From Acanthopleura granulata (Eukaryota; Mollusca; Polyplacophora; Chitonida; Chitonidae): a DNA stretch of 64,000 nucleotides. Both the position numbers and the translations under genes were made by a program. The notes below the pieces were generated by a model, which did no database searches, had not been told where the DNA came from, and saw nothing but the letters and a program-made list of their open reading frames with translations. Positions 53,395-64,000 of the stretch are shown in pieces (position 1 is the first letter of the stretch; each line of letters opens with the position of its first letter). Location of the stretch: assembly GCA_016165875.1 (NCBI GenBank), contig JABBOT010000012.1, positions 14,573,168 to 14,637,167 of the forward strand. The letters run 5' to 3'.

Positions 53395-54299
53395 ACTGTG
53401 TATGTATATCGTTTTTTAGTGGTAGGAATGTAATAAAGTTTCTTTCGGTCATTCATTCATTCATTCACTAGTGGCGCCAACGGTACTGTCACATCCTTTT
53501 GCCCCGACTTCCATCACAGTTGGCCCCACCGGGTTGCCATACATAGCTCCACGACGTCACAACGCTTTTTTCATGTTCGTTTTGTTATGGACTCACGCCA
53601 CAGGATAACTCCATATTCTCAACGTGAGCTAAGCTGTCGTTCTCTCTTTTCTCACGTTCCTTCTTAGTGAAGCGGAAACTCCGAACAAAGCATGAGAATA
53701 GCATGGGTAATTATTTAACGCTAACACAGACAAATGACACGTTCAACACATGGAATATGCTGTGGCACCCCGCAGGCCACAGGTACTTGAAAATAATTCA
53801 CATCTTCTTGCAGACAGCCAGTTTATTACAGATGTTCAGTCAAATTACTGAGGAAAGATACAACTACACCTAGACTTATGGAGTCAAGTAACCAATTACC
53901 TAAACGCTATACAAAAAGGAAAGAAAGAAAACACCAGAATATCGTTCAGGTTCAGAAGCTGGCTTTCTGAGGACCATGGCCAAGATTCTAAAGCAAAAGC
54001 AGTCACGGCAGAATGGTATCAGATGGGTGGAGTGGGGAGGTGGCGTACAAAGAGTCAGGATTGTCAGATCAGTTAGCTTTTTCTGTCTTGACAATCATGC
54101 ACAAGTCCTGGACAAATCCTCACGCCTTATGGACTCAACAGTCGTAGACAATAAAAATTATTTCGATACTTTTATAATTACATAAATATGGATACTAATC
54201 TGAAGTCAGGACTAATAGACCACCTGATATTTCATATAATTCCCCATCTAATAATGAACGGGAATTAGGCTGCGACGAGGAGCCCTTAGAGTGTATATA

Positions 54300-54580
54300 C
54301 TTTATGTGTGTTCTGGTGGTAGGGCGAGTCTATGCCGGCAAAGTCCTGCCGCCACCGGAGCATCATGACGAAAGCACCAGACATGACACCCCATGCACCC
54401 AGTCACATTATACTGTCACCGGGCCGACCAATCCTGTTCCCTTGCTTTAGCCTCTGAGGGCTGCGCATCCAGTGAGGCAGCAACAAGTACCATTCTTAAA
54501 TTCTTTGATATCACCCGGCCCAGAACTGAGCCCGAATGTCTACACCCCGAGTCGGGCTCTCTAAGTACTAGACTGTCGAA
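54300..54580 (-). mobile_element. Second tRNA-derived SINE family, copy 2 (diverged)
   Basis: Same order of blocks as the 19690-19945 copy: AGGGCGAGTCTATGCCGGCA, CCGCCACCGGAGCATCATGA, CACCGGGCCGACCAATCCTG, and GATATCACCCGGCCCAGAAC. The 88-residue ORF here (54393-54659) comes from the repeat and is not a gene. Confidence 0.5.
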
Positions 54581-55480
54581 GACGGTGACCGTTGAAAAGA
54601 TTTACATTCAGTGCCTGACAAGTCTGAAGTTCAAACGTTTTGTAGAAAATCAGTTATGACATACGTAAATATACCTACATACAGTATTACAGAAGCATAC
54701 ATTATTAGGTATTACATATAAATCGCAGATTAATCCGGTGTTAAAGACTACTTAATTTATCTCAAAAAGCCTCGGGCGACGTCAAATATATCTGACCATC
54801 TGGGCATCAGTAACACAGAGACCTACACAATATAGCAGGGTTAACGTAGTGTGTAACGGTGTAGCCCTTCAGGTGTAGGGCTAATTTGTTCCGCGCACTC
54901 ATTTAGAGAGGTGAAGTTTTGCTTAACTCCACATCATAAAAAGTAAGTTTAGGGTAAATAATTTATGTAAATTATGCAACAGGCCGTTATGACCGCGACA
55001 GATGTTAATTGACATGTAAGTCCTGTATGACATGTTTTCCATGATACGCTTTTCATGGCCGAGTGATAGAAGAGACTATGTCACATAGAGTAAAACCACA
55101 GCAACGATGACGCTGTAATAGTTGGCAAATAACAATCATATAACATCTCTGACAGTATAAAGCCACAAAAAAAAAACGTCGTACAAATCTAGCCTATGAT
55201 ATTATTCAAAAGTTTTTAAAGAAGAAAATATAATTGTATTTGTAATGAATACATATTAATTAAATACATACAAAGCTAAATAGGGACATGGACAAAGACC
55301 TTATGGTTATTTTCGTGGGACTGTTTTTTCGGATTAATTTTTTTTGTTCTCAAAAATAAACAGAGCATTATGGGGAAATTTGAAATGCACGTAATCGAAT
55401 GCAGAGTCATTCAGGCGTGCCCCAGTGCAGGTGTTGAATACACCATAATGCTTAAAAAGATAACAAGCATAGACTGTCCA

Positions 55481-55825
55481 TATGAACCTTAGCAGACATG
55501 CCAAGGTTGGCTCATGTATATGAACATTAGCAGACATGCCAAGGTTGGCTCATGTATATGAACCTTAGCAGACATGCCAAGGTTGGCTCATGTATATGAA
55601 CCTCAGAAGACATGCCGAGGTTGGCTCATGTATATGAACCTTAGCAGACATGCCAAGGTTGGCTCATGTATATGAACCTCAGAAGACATGCCAAGGTTGG
55701 CTCATGTATATGAACCTCAGAAGACAAGCCGAGGTTGGCTCATGTATATGAACCTTGGCAGACATGCCAAGGTTGGCTCATGTATATGAACCTCAGAAGA
55801 CATGCCGAGGTTGGCTCATGTATAC
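55481..55825. repeat. 38-bp minisatellite, nine copies, two alternating variants
   Basis: The unit TATGAACCTTAGCAGACATG + CCAAGGTTGGCTCATGTA (38 bp) runs from 55481. Variants are CCTTAGCAGACATGCCAAGG and CCTCAGAAGACATGCCGAGG. The core GCCAAGGTTGGC has 5-bp inverted arms. Confidence 0.93.
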
Positions 55826-55984
55826 ATCGTTTTCCGTGATTCTAATACCTTAATTGTGAAGGTGGAACCCGTGTGTGTTGATGTGTATCAAAACTCATCT
55901 TCCATTGCAGTCAGTTGACTGACTAAACGAATTTATGACTGACTGACTGACTGGCTGTGTGCAGTGAATGCTAGAAATTTAGTC

Positions 55985-56092
55985 GTATAATAATAAATAA
56001 TAATAATAATAAACAACAACAATAATAATAACAATAATAATAATAATACTAACGATAATAACAACAACAATAATAATAATAACAATAGCATA
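55985..56092. repeat. AAT/AAC trinucleotide-rich microsatellite
   Basis: Over 100 bp of mixed ATA/ACA triplets. It explains the poly-Leu ORF on the minus strand at 55933-56217. Confidence 0.95.
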
Positions 56093-59000
56093 TTAAATTT
56101 CATAGGACATCCACATCGATTCCGTGGATCGGTTTTGGAGTTAGGTTTGGAGCAAGGTAAATGATTAGCAAAAGTGTTCACTTCAAAGTGGAAAAGAGAA
56201 ATTTGCTGCGCCATCACTACAGCCAGGCGCCCCTATATATTGTCACATAGTTTAATTACAAATCCACATTGCGGTTCAGCTGAATATACTCGTCCATATA
56301 TACTGGCATACATGCACCGACGAACATAGACAAACACATCAATGACCCCAGTGTTACAGATTTCTTTATTCGGGTCATTTGTGTTGACTGACAGAAACAC
56401 AGGGTCTCGTGTCAATTTACCCATGTAATGAAAAAAGGTCCTGACCTTTTAGACGTGGTCAGAATACCTACATGTATGTAATGGTGCAGAAATCTATCTG
56501 TACCGCTATTTGCTAACGACGTAAAAATAAAAAAAAATAAAAAATAGAATTAAAAATTTGACTGAAGTTCAAAGTCGTAAAGTGGCACTGGTGTGTAGCA
56601 TTTTTCCTACACGCTTCATCTGTCAACAAAGTCTTTATTCAGGCAATCAACTGTCAAAATGCACGTTCAACGCAACCAACACTTAAACCATGGCATCTGG
56701 CATATTATGTGCTTGGTTATGTATGTGGCAGCGTACCTTCTTCTCAATCATTCTTCATATCTCAGAACAGTTTAGAATATCAGACTACTAGAAACTAATC
56801 TGGCAATGATTTACAATGGAGTTGACGTATATGGTATATGGATCCGTCTGGAATCAATAAACAACTGAGTTTCAAATCTTTTCTTCACAGCCAATGTATA
56901 GAAGGACCGATGTATTGTGAGAAGTATTTGCAACGTACACATAACAGTCATAGTGGTGAAACCATTTATCTCGCACAACAGTAAACATATTTTCAGTAAA
57001 TTAACCAAGTACATAAACCAAAGGCGAGATATGCTTATCGCAGCTCAGTTCCAGAATGTCCTTTAAAACGTATACAACAGATCCAGCATGTCGATTGATA
57101 GATCTACAGATAACAACTATGCGTGGCTAATAATTTCTGCAGGGGTGACCATAGCCACAGTGACATTCATTGAACCCTTTGTTAACGGGCTCAAAGCCAG
57201 TTGGACTTTAAGAAAGATTTTCTAGGTGTCGTAACTCTAGGCCTCTACCAAGAAGATCGCTTGATTGAATCCAGGCATTGCAGCGTCACTTGCAATTTTA
57301 CGTCCCGAGATTTGGTATGTATACCTTGTGAACTGCAAGCAGTGTCAAACTCCCCCCCCCCACCAACCACCACCACCTCCCACCCGCCAAAAGAGTGCAC
57401 GCTTTTAGATTATGATGTAAGCTACAATTCCTAGAAATGTTTATCGCTCAATTACGTCAACAGAACAGCCAGTTTGGGAGTCTGGCAGAGCGCAGTTAGG
57501 CTATCAACCAGCCTCTTTACCAACTCACAGGGAAATAGTTAGTACCAATGCATAGCATGCTAATCATTGCTCGTTAAGTAGAAATTATGTTTGAATAATC
57601 TTAATATATAACTTCCCCCCCCCCCAAAAAGTTCAATCCAATTTCTCCAAGGAGCTAAGATTCATAAACATATTTAGTGGACATAGTAAAGGCGTTTTAT
57701 AGATAATAAGATTGCATTTAGGATTATCACATAGTCACTGTCCAACTTGATAGTAATACTGCTTAGCTATTATGCTTATTATGAGTTTAACAAGGACCAC
57801 TCTGTGTGATAAGGTACAGTAATATTAACCATTCGAGGTAGAGAGAATTTTATTCAGTTTTCCTCCTGGTTGCGAAAACAGCTTGTCACAGCAGAGAACC
57901 GGGATTGATGTCACTGGGTGCTACGAACAACGTGACATAGTTTGACACGAGCAGAGAAAACACAAACCTTTATTTGAACTAATTCCGTTACCCTTAGCAT
58001 GACCCTAGGGGAAAAGATTTGCACAGGACGTGTGGCCGCCATAACATCAGTATGGGACACAGTGTCGACTCCTGGGACTGGTTAGGTTCAGCTAGGTTAA
58101 TAGTGCAATGCTCCATGACAATACCGTCACTGAGATTTCCTTGTGTATCTATCAGAATATCATTATCTAGGAGCCATGCTAAAAAGTTTTGAGGTTACTT
58201 ATTTGGTGGCCAGGTTTAAGAGTGGAGGGCACCAGAGTGATTGTTAGAAACCACCGGCCTTTGGTTAGTTATTAGCGAGATTTCTTAGGCCTACGGGCTT
58301 GACGGCATAGTGTTGGTGCCAACACCCCATTATTTTCGCCATGGTCCTGGGAACAATGAGTGAGCCAGGGGATATAGCCCAGCCTCATGTATAATACTTG
58401 CTGTCTCTATTTAGCTGCACTAAATTAAAAAAAATAATAATAAAACACAAAAACAGTTTTCGCCATTGTTTGTGTAAATATCTGAGATTACACCCGCAAC
58501 CAATCGTCTGATTATTGGTATAGAACCATGTTTCTCAAACTTCTCGTTCTATAAAGTTTTTCTCGCCAAACACCAGAAACCTTCCAGAATCCTTCCTTAA
58601 AGACAGGCAATGAGCAAAGAAGCCAAATTCTCCTCTAAGCACCTCGGCAAAATACCCCTGCTATAGATTACTTTGACTAAGGTCTGACTGTGTCGTCGCT
58701 TGTTTCTGAAATTGACTTATCGCCAATGAAGATTTGTTACAAAACGTGTTTCAGAGCTGTCTCGATTTCACTTTCGAGTACATCGGCAATATTCCTGTAG
58801 GTTTTCGATGACCTCTGCTCAAGGTGTGTTTGTTAGAGGATTTGGTGGACAGGCTGAAAATGGGAAGCTTTTTTTACCAGCAGTGTGTAGAACATCATCT
58901 GCTAAGATAACAAGGCGGGATCCTTGGGCGAAGTGAGAATGATAAATAATACCTCACACAAATACCCCTATTGCCGTGTGCAGTTGATCATTCAAACTGG

Positions 59001-60011
59001 ACGTGAATTAATCGAGCGTTAACAATGCACCAGCGGAAAAAAGCGGTTATTCGGAGACTTTCGGGGTCAGTTGGTTTGTAAAGGGTGCCATACAGATGCT
59101 GTCAATCCCCGAACTGTCAATATTACCATGGGCTGGGTGCTCAGACTGACCCAGGACTCGTAAATAACCCTCATATATATACACACCTCTCAGTCACGGC
59201 CCAGCGGCCATCTATACCCAAGGACAAACAAACATGGCGTCCGCAGCAGTGGGACCCAACCAGTCTGGTTACACACCAAGTACAGACGTAACGCCTGTGA
59301 ATGAGATGCATTTGTACGTCGGCATATTACTATGTGTGTGACGTAACCCTGCCTCTGAATGACTACAGAGACAAGGGGTCAGTTGAATAGTATGGCAAAG
59401 ATGGGCACGGCGACTTCAAGTGCTTAACGTAAGCGCTTTGTCCTTTATGTCAGACTTCAGGATAGCAACGTCATCCTGCAGCCAATTTTACTTCCTCATA
59501 AAGTGTGCTCATTAAAACGGTTCCAGCCCATTCCCTTTTAGCCTTTTGTTCCCAATCTCCTAACCCTTCAAAGTCATGTTAAATGGAAGACCTCAACCTT
59601 CTCAAAACATATCCCCTGATTGTTTGCCATAAAGTTTAAATACTGCCTGTCCTGGGAACTGCACATTTATTCATTCATTACTTCAATTTGATTATATGTC
59701 CTGAAAATATCATTGAATAATAAAATGCGGATTTTAACTTATGCCGCAAATTATAACTTACAAGCCTAGATGTCATATCATTTCTATGAACATTTCTCCA
59801 CAGATTCAACGAACAGATCTATGACAGGACAACGTTGTTGTTGTTGGGGATGGTTCTCTGATTGTTCTTGAACGTGGGGTACATATTTGAAATGCTTATT
59901 CGTCGGACATTTTTCCTTGCTTAATATCTATCAGGCTCAAGCTGAAACAAGTGCGTACTTAGTGGGTCTTTTATGTGGTCCAGATTTACACATTGCAATT
60001 ACGGTTAGCAA

Positions 60012-60293
60012 AGAATTTAATTTATTTATTTAGTTTTTTTGATTGGCGCCTTACGCCGTGCGCAAGAATATTTCACTTATACGAGGGCATTAATAAACTA
60101 CAGGTAGGAGGAAAACGGGCAGAACCCGGGGAAAACCCACAACCATCCGCAGGTTGCTGGCAGACCTTCCCACGTACGCCCGGAGAGGAAGCCAGCATGA
60201 GCTGGACTTGAACTCACAGCGGCCACATTGGTGGGAAGCTTCCGCCATTGCGCTGCGTTAGCGCGCTAACCGACTGAGCTACGGAGACCCCCA
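60012..60293 (-). mobile_element. Full-length MetaSINE-type element
   Basis: On the minus strand it begins GGGGGTCTCCGTAGCTCAGT, with intact A box, B box (GTGAGTTCAAGTCC) and centre, and ends in AATAAATTAAAT. Its body is close to consensus, so it may be one of the younger copies here. Confidence 0.88.
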
Positions 60294-63200
60294 AAGAATT
60301 TAAGATATTTAGTTGCAATGCAGACAACAGCATTAAACTATGCATGCTTGGCTTTACCACAAGATTATTTTGCATAATCCACTCAACCGAAGATGTCAGA
60401 TGACAGCCAAACAGTTGAAAACCATCTTTTTCATGAGAATTAATGCACCGCTATCCAAAGGGTGACGAGACTTCATATGTAATAGGTAAGGTGTGCCACA
60501 TTGGGTGATTGATGATCGGGGTCAGGGGTCACATCAGTGCATAACAGATGTGATATTCTGGAAGTGGTCACGTCCAGGATGGAGTACGCACGTCAGGAAC
60601 AGAGCCTTCCCTGATTTATCTACGGGGACAGGATGTCATGTTGGCAGTCAGAGCCTTTTTTGCACTCTCTGTTTACTGAAGATACACCGTCTTATTAAGG
60701 CCGCTTTTTGTCGTCAGTAAAAAACCCTGGCGTAAGCTCACACTATAAATCAGAATCTACACATGCTAATACTTTCAATTGTCACCGTCTTATCATCGAT
60801 CTACTTTGTACTCAGTTTCACTGAAGTAGCGAGGCTCCCCCAGTCGCATCAGTTGTATGTCAACATCGAGCTAGTTCACCGTCGGTCCCATGCGCTTGCA
60901 AATTGTCGCTTCCTCTGCAGTGACACTTTTCTCGTCTGAAGCCGGTAAATCTGCTTCAACATGCACAAGCGTCAAATAATATGCTACAGAAAGAAGCGTT
61001 GACTCTTTATCCAAGGAATAAAAGTTACCAGATGCAACCAGCAATACACATGATGCAGCTGGGGATATATGTGGTCAAGTGCCAATTGTTTTTCTATGCA
61101 CTATAATTGCTGCATCTGCTGGAAGAGAACACCTTTAAATTAATTGTGCAACAGCTTAAAGGTCATATAATGGGGCTTCCAAGCAGGGTTTTCATTATTC
61201 GTTAAGCCTTTTTATACACTGAATATAATGTAGACTACTTGAGGCTCTTGTTGGTGGACTTCTGGGCCGTATTAAACAGGATGCAGCCCAGTGACGTCAA
61301 AGACAAGCTTCTAAAAACTCTACATTAAATACAGATGTATCGAATTACATGTATATTCATGTTGAAGATAAAAATAGAACAGTCAGAGGATGGTTAGCAG
61401 GTAAGAAAAATCAGTAACGTCACTGTGCTTCATCCGGTTCGGTATGGTCCAAAATGTCCTCTGTAAAACCCCAACCTTGTTGAGTGTAAAAACTGTCAAA
61501 AAACAAAACAAAAAAAAAAAACAAACAAAAAAAAAACAAAACAAAAAACAACAATCAATGAGAACCAACTTAGGAATCAACATGAAATGGCTTTTCAGAT
61601 CGTATGCACTTTATTTAAAGGCCATCTGTTCTTTTCAACACTGTCATATCACTGTGAATGGATAAACAATTATGACTTATAAACGATTCGTATGCATCAT
61701 TGCAACGATATCCTTCCTAGAACATGTTTAACCCAGAAAGCACTATGGCTTCCTATATGAAAATGACAACATCCAAAATCAAATTGAAAGACAAACACAT
61801 TTTTGAAATCCATCTACAAAAGTGAATTTCAGTTAAAACACTAAACCAATGTAGTTACTAATTTGACTTTTATGTTCAAACAAGATGTAAGATCTATATT
61901 TTTCGAGATCGTGATTCCAAATCTATAATAAGGAACTCGTCTCTGGGAGATTAATAGTGGAAGTAGGGTATTACGACTGGACCTAGAGGTCGAAATAGAT
62001 ATTCGTACACCCACTGTCAACCCAAATGGACGGTTCGGGACGGATTCATGCAAAGAGAAGCAGTCAACAATGATGTCACAAGATCTCCAGGGATTTTTCG
62101 TGTACCATCTAGCTCATAAGCTGCTGTGACTCAAAGTGTGTATCTCACAGTTGCGATGAGCTTGAAAATGATCACCCAACGTGGGGTGAACTGTGATGTT
62201 GATATTTTCACCCAGTATTCACGTCGGTTAAGCCTTGAAATGAATTCTGTCAGCTTGCACCCATTAACATGCGTTCAGGTTTGTCCTACATGGATGTATC
62301 TGCTATATAAAGAAAAAACGCAAGTATCGACCCAATCATAACATACCCAGCATTTTCATTATAGCACGACCCAACACTGGAGGTGAATTTCAAACATCAA
62401 CCTGCGTTCTAGCGAGCAATATTTCGCGCATAGTCTTTCATAAAAAGAAGCTATGTTACGTCTGAAGTTTCGTCAGAGTTTGCCTCCGGCTTGCAAGGAG
62501 AAAATATCCTGTAAGTTCATGTTCGTCAGAGAGTGGTTGTCTCACTTGAATCCTAATTCATGCTTTATCGCTTTAAACGGTCACAGAATTACCTTAAAAC
62601 ATACATGAAACGTATAGTTTGATTCCTTAGTATGCAGTTTAGGATGTGTCCTAACATCCTCCAAAAATCTTTTGTCATATTCATTACCTGAGGCAGGACG
62701 GAGTGCATTTTCGTCGCTCGATCTAACGGATCATCCCTGAACGAATTCATCCGTAATCAGAATGATTTTTTGAGGGCACACATAAGTACTAAACAACACT
62801 ATGGCCGGGAACATTTCGAAGGGGTGAGGCATGTGGGGTGGAGGGGTGGGGAGAATTAACCCGACCCCGCTATAAAGCTTCTTGTCTTGTCTTGTCTCCG
62901 TTTTGTTAACAACTGACGGAAAATAAAATACAGGGGTAATTTTGAAACATACAGTATGTCCCAAAAATGAAATTTAACGAAAATGCGTATATTTTGCATA
63001 CGTTTTTATTCCCCACATAACCACAATATTCATTTTGTACTTACTTTTCACATTAATACGTCAATATCATCCATATGCAGCAAAAATTAGCTAATATACC
63101 ATAATACCAGAACTTTGTCAATTGTCACGGATATGTTTGACGTCGATGACAAGCTTTCAGGTTATTGGGCAAACGCAGCAACTTGGCTGCATTTCAAGCC

Positions 63201-63523
63201 CGTGCCCGATGGTAAAACACATGTGAAAGAGTGTCACTCGATAGCCCTCGGAGACTTACGACAGACTTGCTATTGGATACATGTCATGCACGAAATGTGG
63301 GTCATATAAACACGGATGGATATAAAATGTAATTTTACTTCATCCCTACAAAATGACATTAATTTCCTCTTAAGGGAGATTCCTTCACACAATGGAAACA
63401 ATTAATTGAAGAGGAAAAGCACAACTTATATACAAATCAAAAATGTCAAATTGCTAGTGCTTGGTTAATGTGAAGGTCAAAAAAACAAATCACAGTTGTA
63501 CCTCAGTTTCATGAATCCTGCAA
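60294..63523. other. No gene supported
   Basis: AT-rich DNA with an A/C-rich run (61497-61560) and scattered short ORFs without family resemblance. Confidence 0.5.
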
Positions 63524-63539
63524 GTGAAAGCGACCGCTA

Positions 63540-63750
63540 ATGGTCATATACATTTAGTTGAAGCCGATAATGGTCATATACATTTAGTTGAAGCCGATAA
63601 TGGTCATATACATTTAGCTGAAGTCGATAATGGTCATATACATTTAGTTGAAGTCGATAATGGTCATATACATTTAGTTGAAGCCGATAATGGTCATATA
63701 CATTTAGTTGAAGTCGATAATGGTCATATACATTTAGTTGAAACCTGGGA
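63540..63750 (+). repeat. 30-bp minisatellite, seven copies, open in frame (decapeptide repeat)
   Basis: The unit AATGGTCATATACATTTAGT + TGAAGCCGAT is exactly 30 bp and occurs seven times. It lies within an ORF (63524-63880) that would encode NGHIHLVEAD repeats with A/V changes. The minus strand is also open, so openness is partly a product of the 30-bp period. No splice or gene context supports translation. Confidence 0.93.
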
Positions 63751-64000
63751 TATGAAGTACAAATACCACTGGATGATACAAGTACAAACACAAGTGGATG
63801 ATACACGGACAAATACAAGTGGTGCAGCAGGGGGAAATGTTAGTGAGAAATTCCATGATTGTGTAAGTGATTTCCTGTAATTACTGATGCATGAATATCA
63901 ACAACACACATAAATGCGCTGCTCGCGAAATACCGTTATACATTCCGCCCCTGTGGGCCAGGAGGGGTTTGGCACCGAAACAGACGGTTACCGAGCCCCA

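Larger units (their letters stand above)
53395..60011. other. Gene-poor region with minisatellites
   Basis: Nothing here supports a gene. It holds the diverged SINE at 54300, the 38-bp minisatellite, the AAT-rich tract and C-rich runs near 57350 and 57615. A second MGNYLT-starting ORF has its ATG at 53704 (53704-53873). Confidence 0.5.

Noticed and set aside
55933..56217. Poly-Leu ORF on the minus strand
   Set aside because: Translation of the AAT/AAC microsatellite.
49196..64000. Laminin LE/EGF-like, LN or L4 exons upstream of the polybasic exon
   Set aside because: Looked for cysteine-rich open stretches on the minus strand and found none; small exons could still have been missed by eye.

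Overview
This is eukaryotic, animal DNA: AT-rich, with split genes and many interspersed repeats. It most likely comes from a mollusc (bivalve or gastropod) or another lophotrochozoan. The clue is at least a dozen copies of one tRNA-headed SINE family whose central block (GTTTCCTCCCACCATAATG ... GTATAAGTGAAATATTCTTG ... AATAAATAAAT tail) resembles the mollusc MetaSINE/MD-SINE type. The species cannot be fixed from sequence alone.

Two genes are visible. Both lie on the minus strand, head to tail. Gene 1 (759-17672) is the 5' part of DDB1, the triple-propeller adaptor of CUL4 E3 ubiquitin ligases. Fifteen exons join with consistent phases and encode the first ~688 of about 1,140 residues; the rest lies beyond the left edge. 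Its start codon is at 17672, and a short GC-rich stretch just upstream carries YY1-, NRF1- and E2F-like sites. Intron 6 is almost filled by a 22-copy, 82-bp tandem array made from the intron 6/exon 7 junction itself, so it holds about 22 copies of that 3' splice site. Intron 8 uses a GC-AG splice pair.

Gene 2 (23353-49195) is the most interesting object. Twenty-four exons with matching phases encode 1,861 residues: a single 2.1-kb exon rich in Lys/Arg/Ser with a Tyr-Asp and Tyr-Pro-Arg module, then ~600 residues of helical, laminin-long-arm-like sequence, then three laminin G domains and a stop. No laminin N-terminal, EGF-like (LE) or L4 exon was found in the 15 kb upstream, and there are no LG4-5 domains. 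It reads as a secreted or matrix laminin-alpha-like protein whose short arm is replaced by a polybasic region. The first exon (signal peptide) was not found.

Layout: 1-17.7 kb DDB1; 17.8-23.1 kb intergenic DNA with repeats; 23.1-49.2 kb the laminin-G gene; 49.2-64 kb no gene that I can support, but several minisatellites (59, 38 and 30 bp units) and SINEs. The two genes have no evident functional link.
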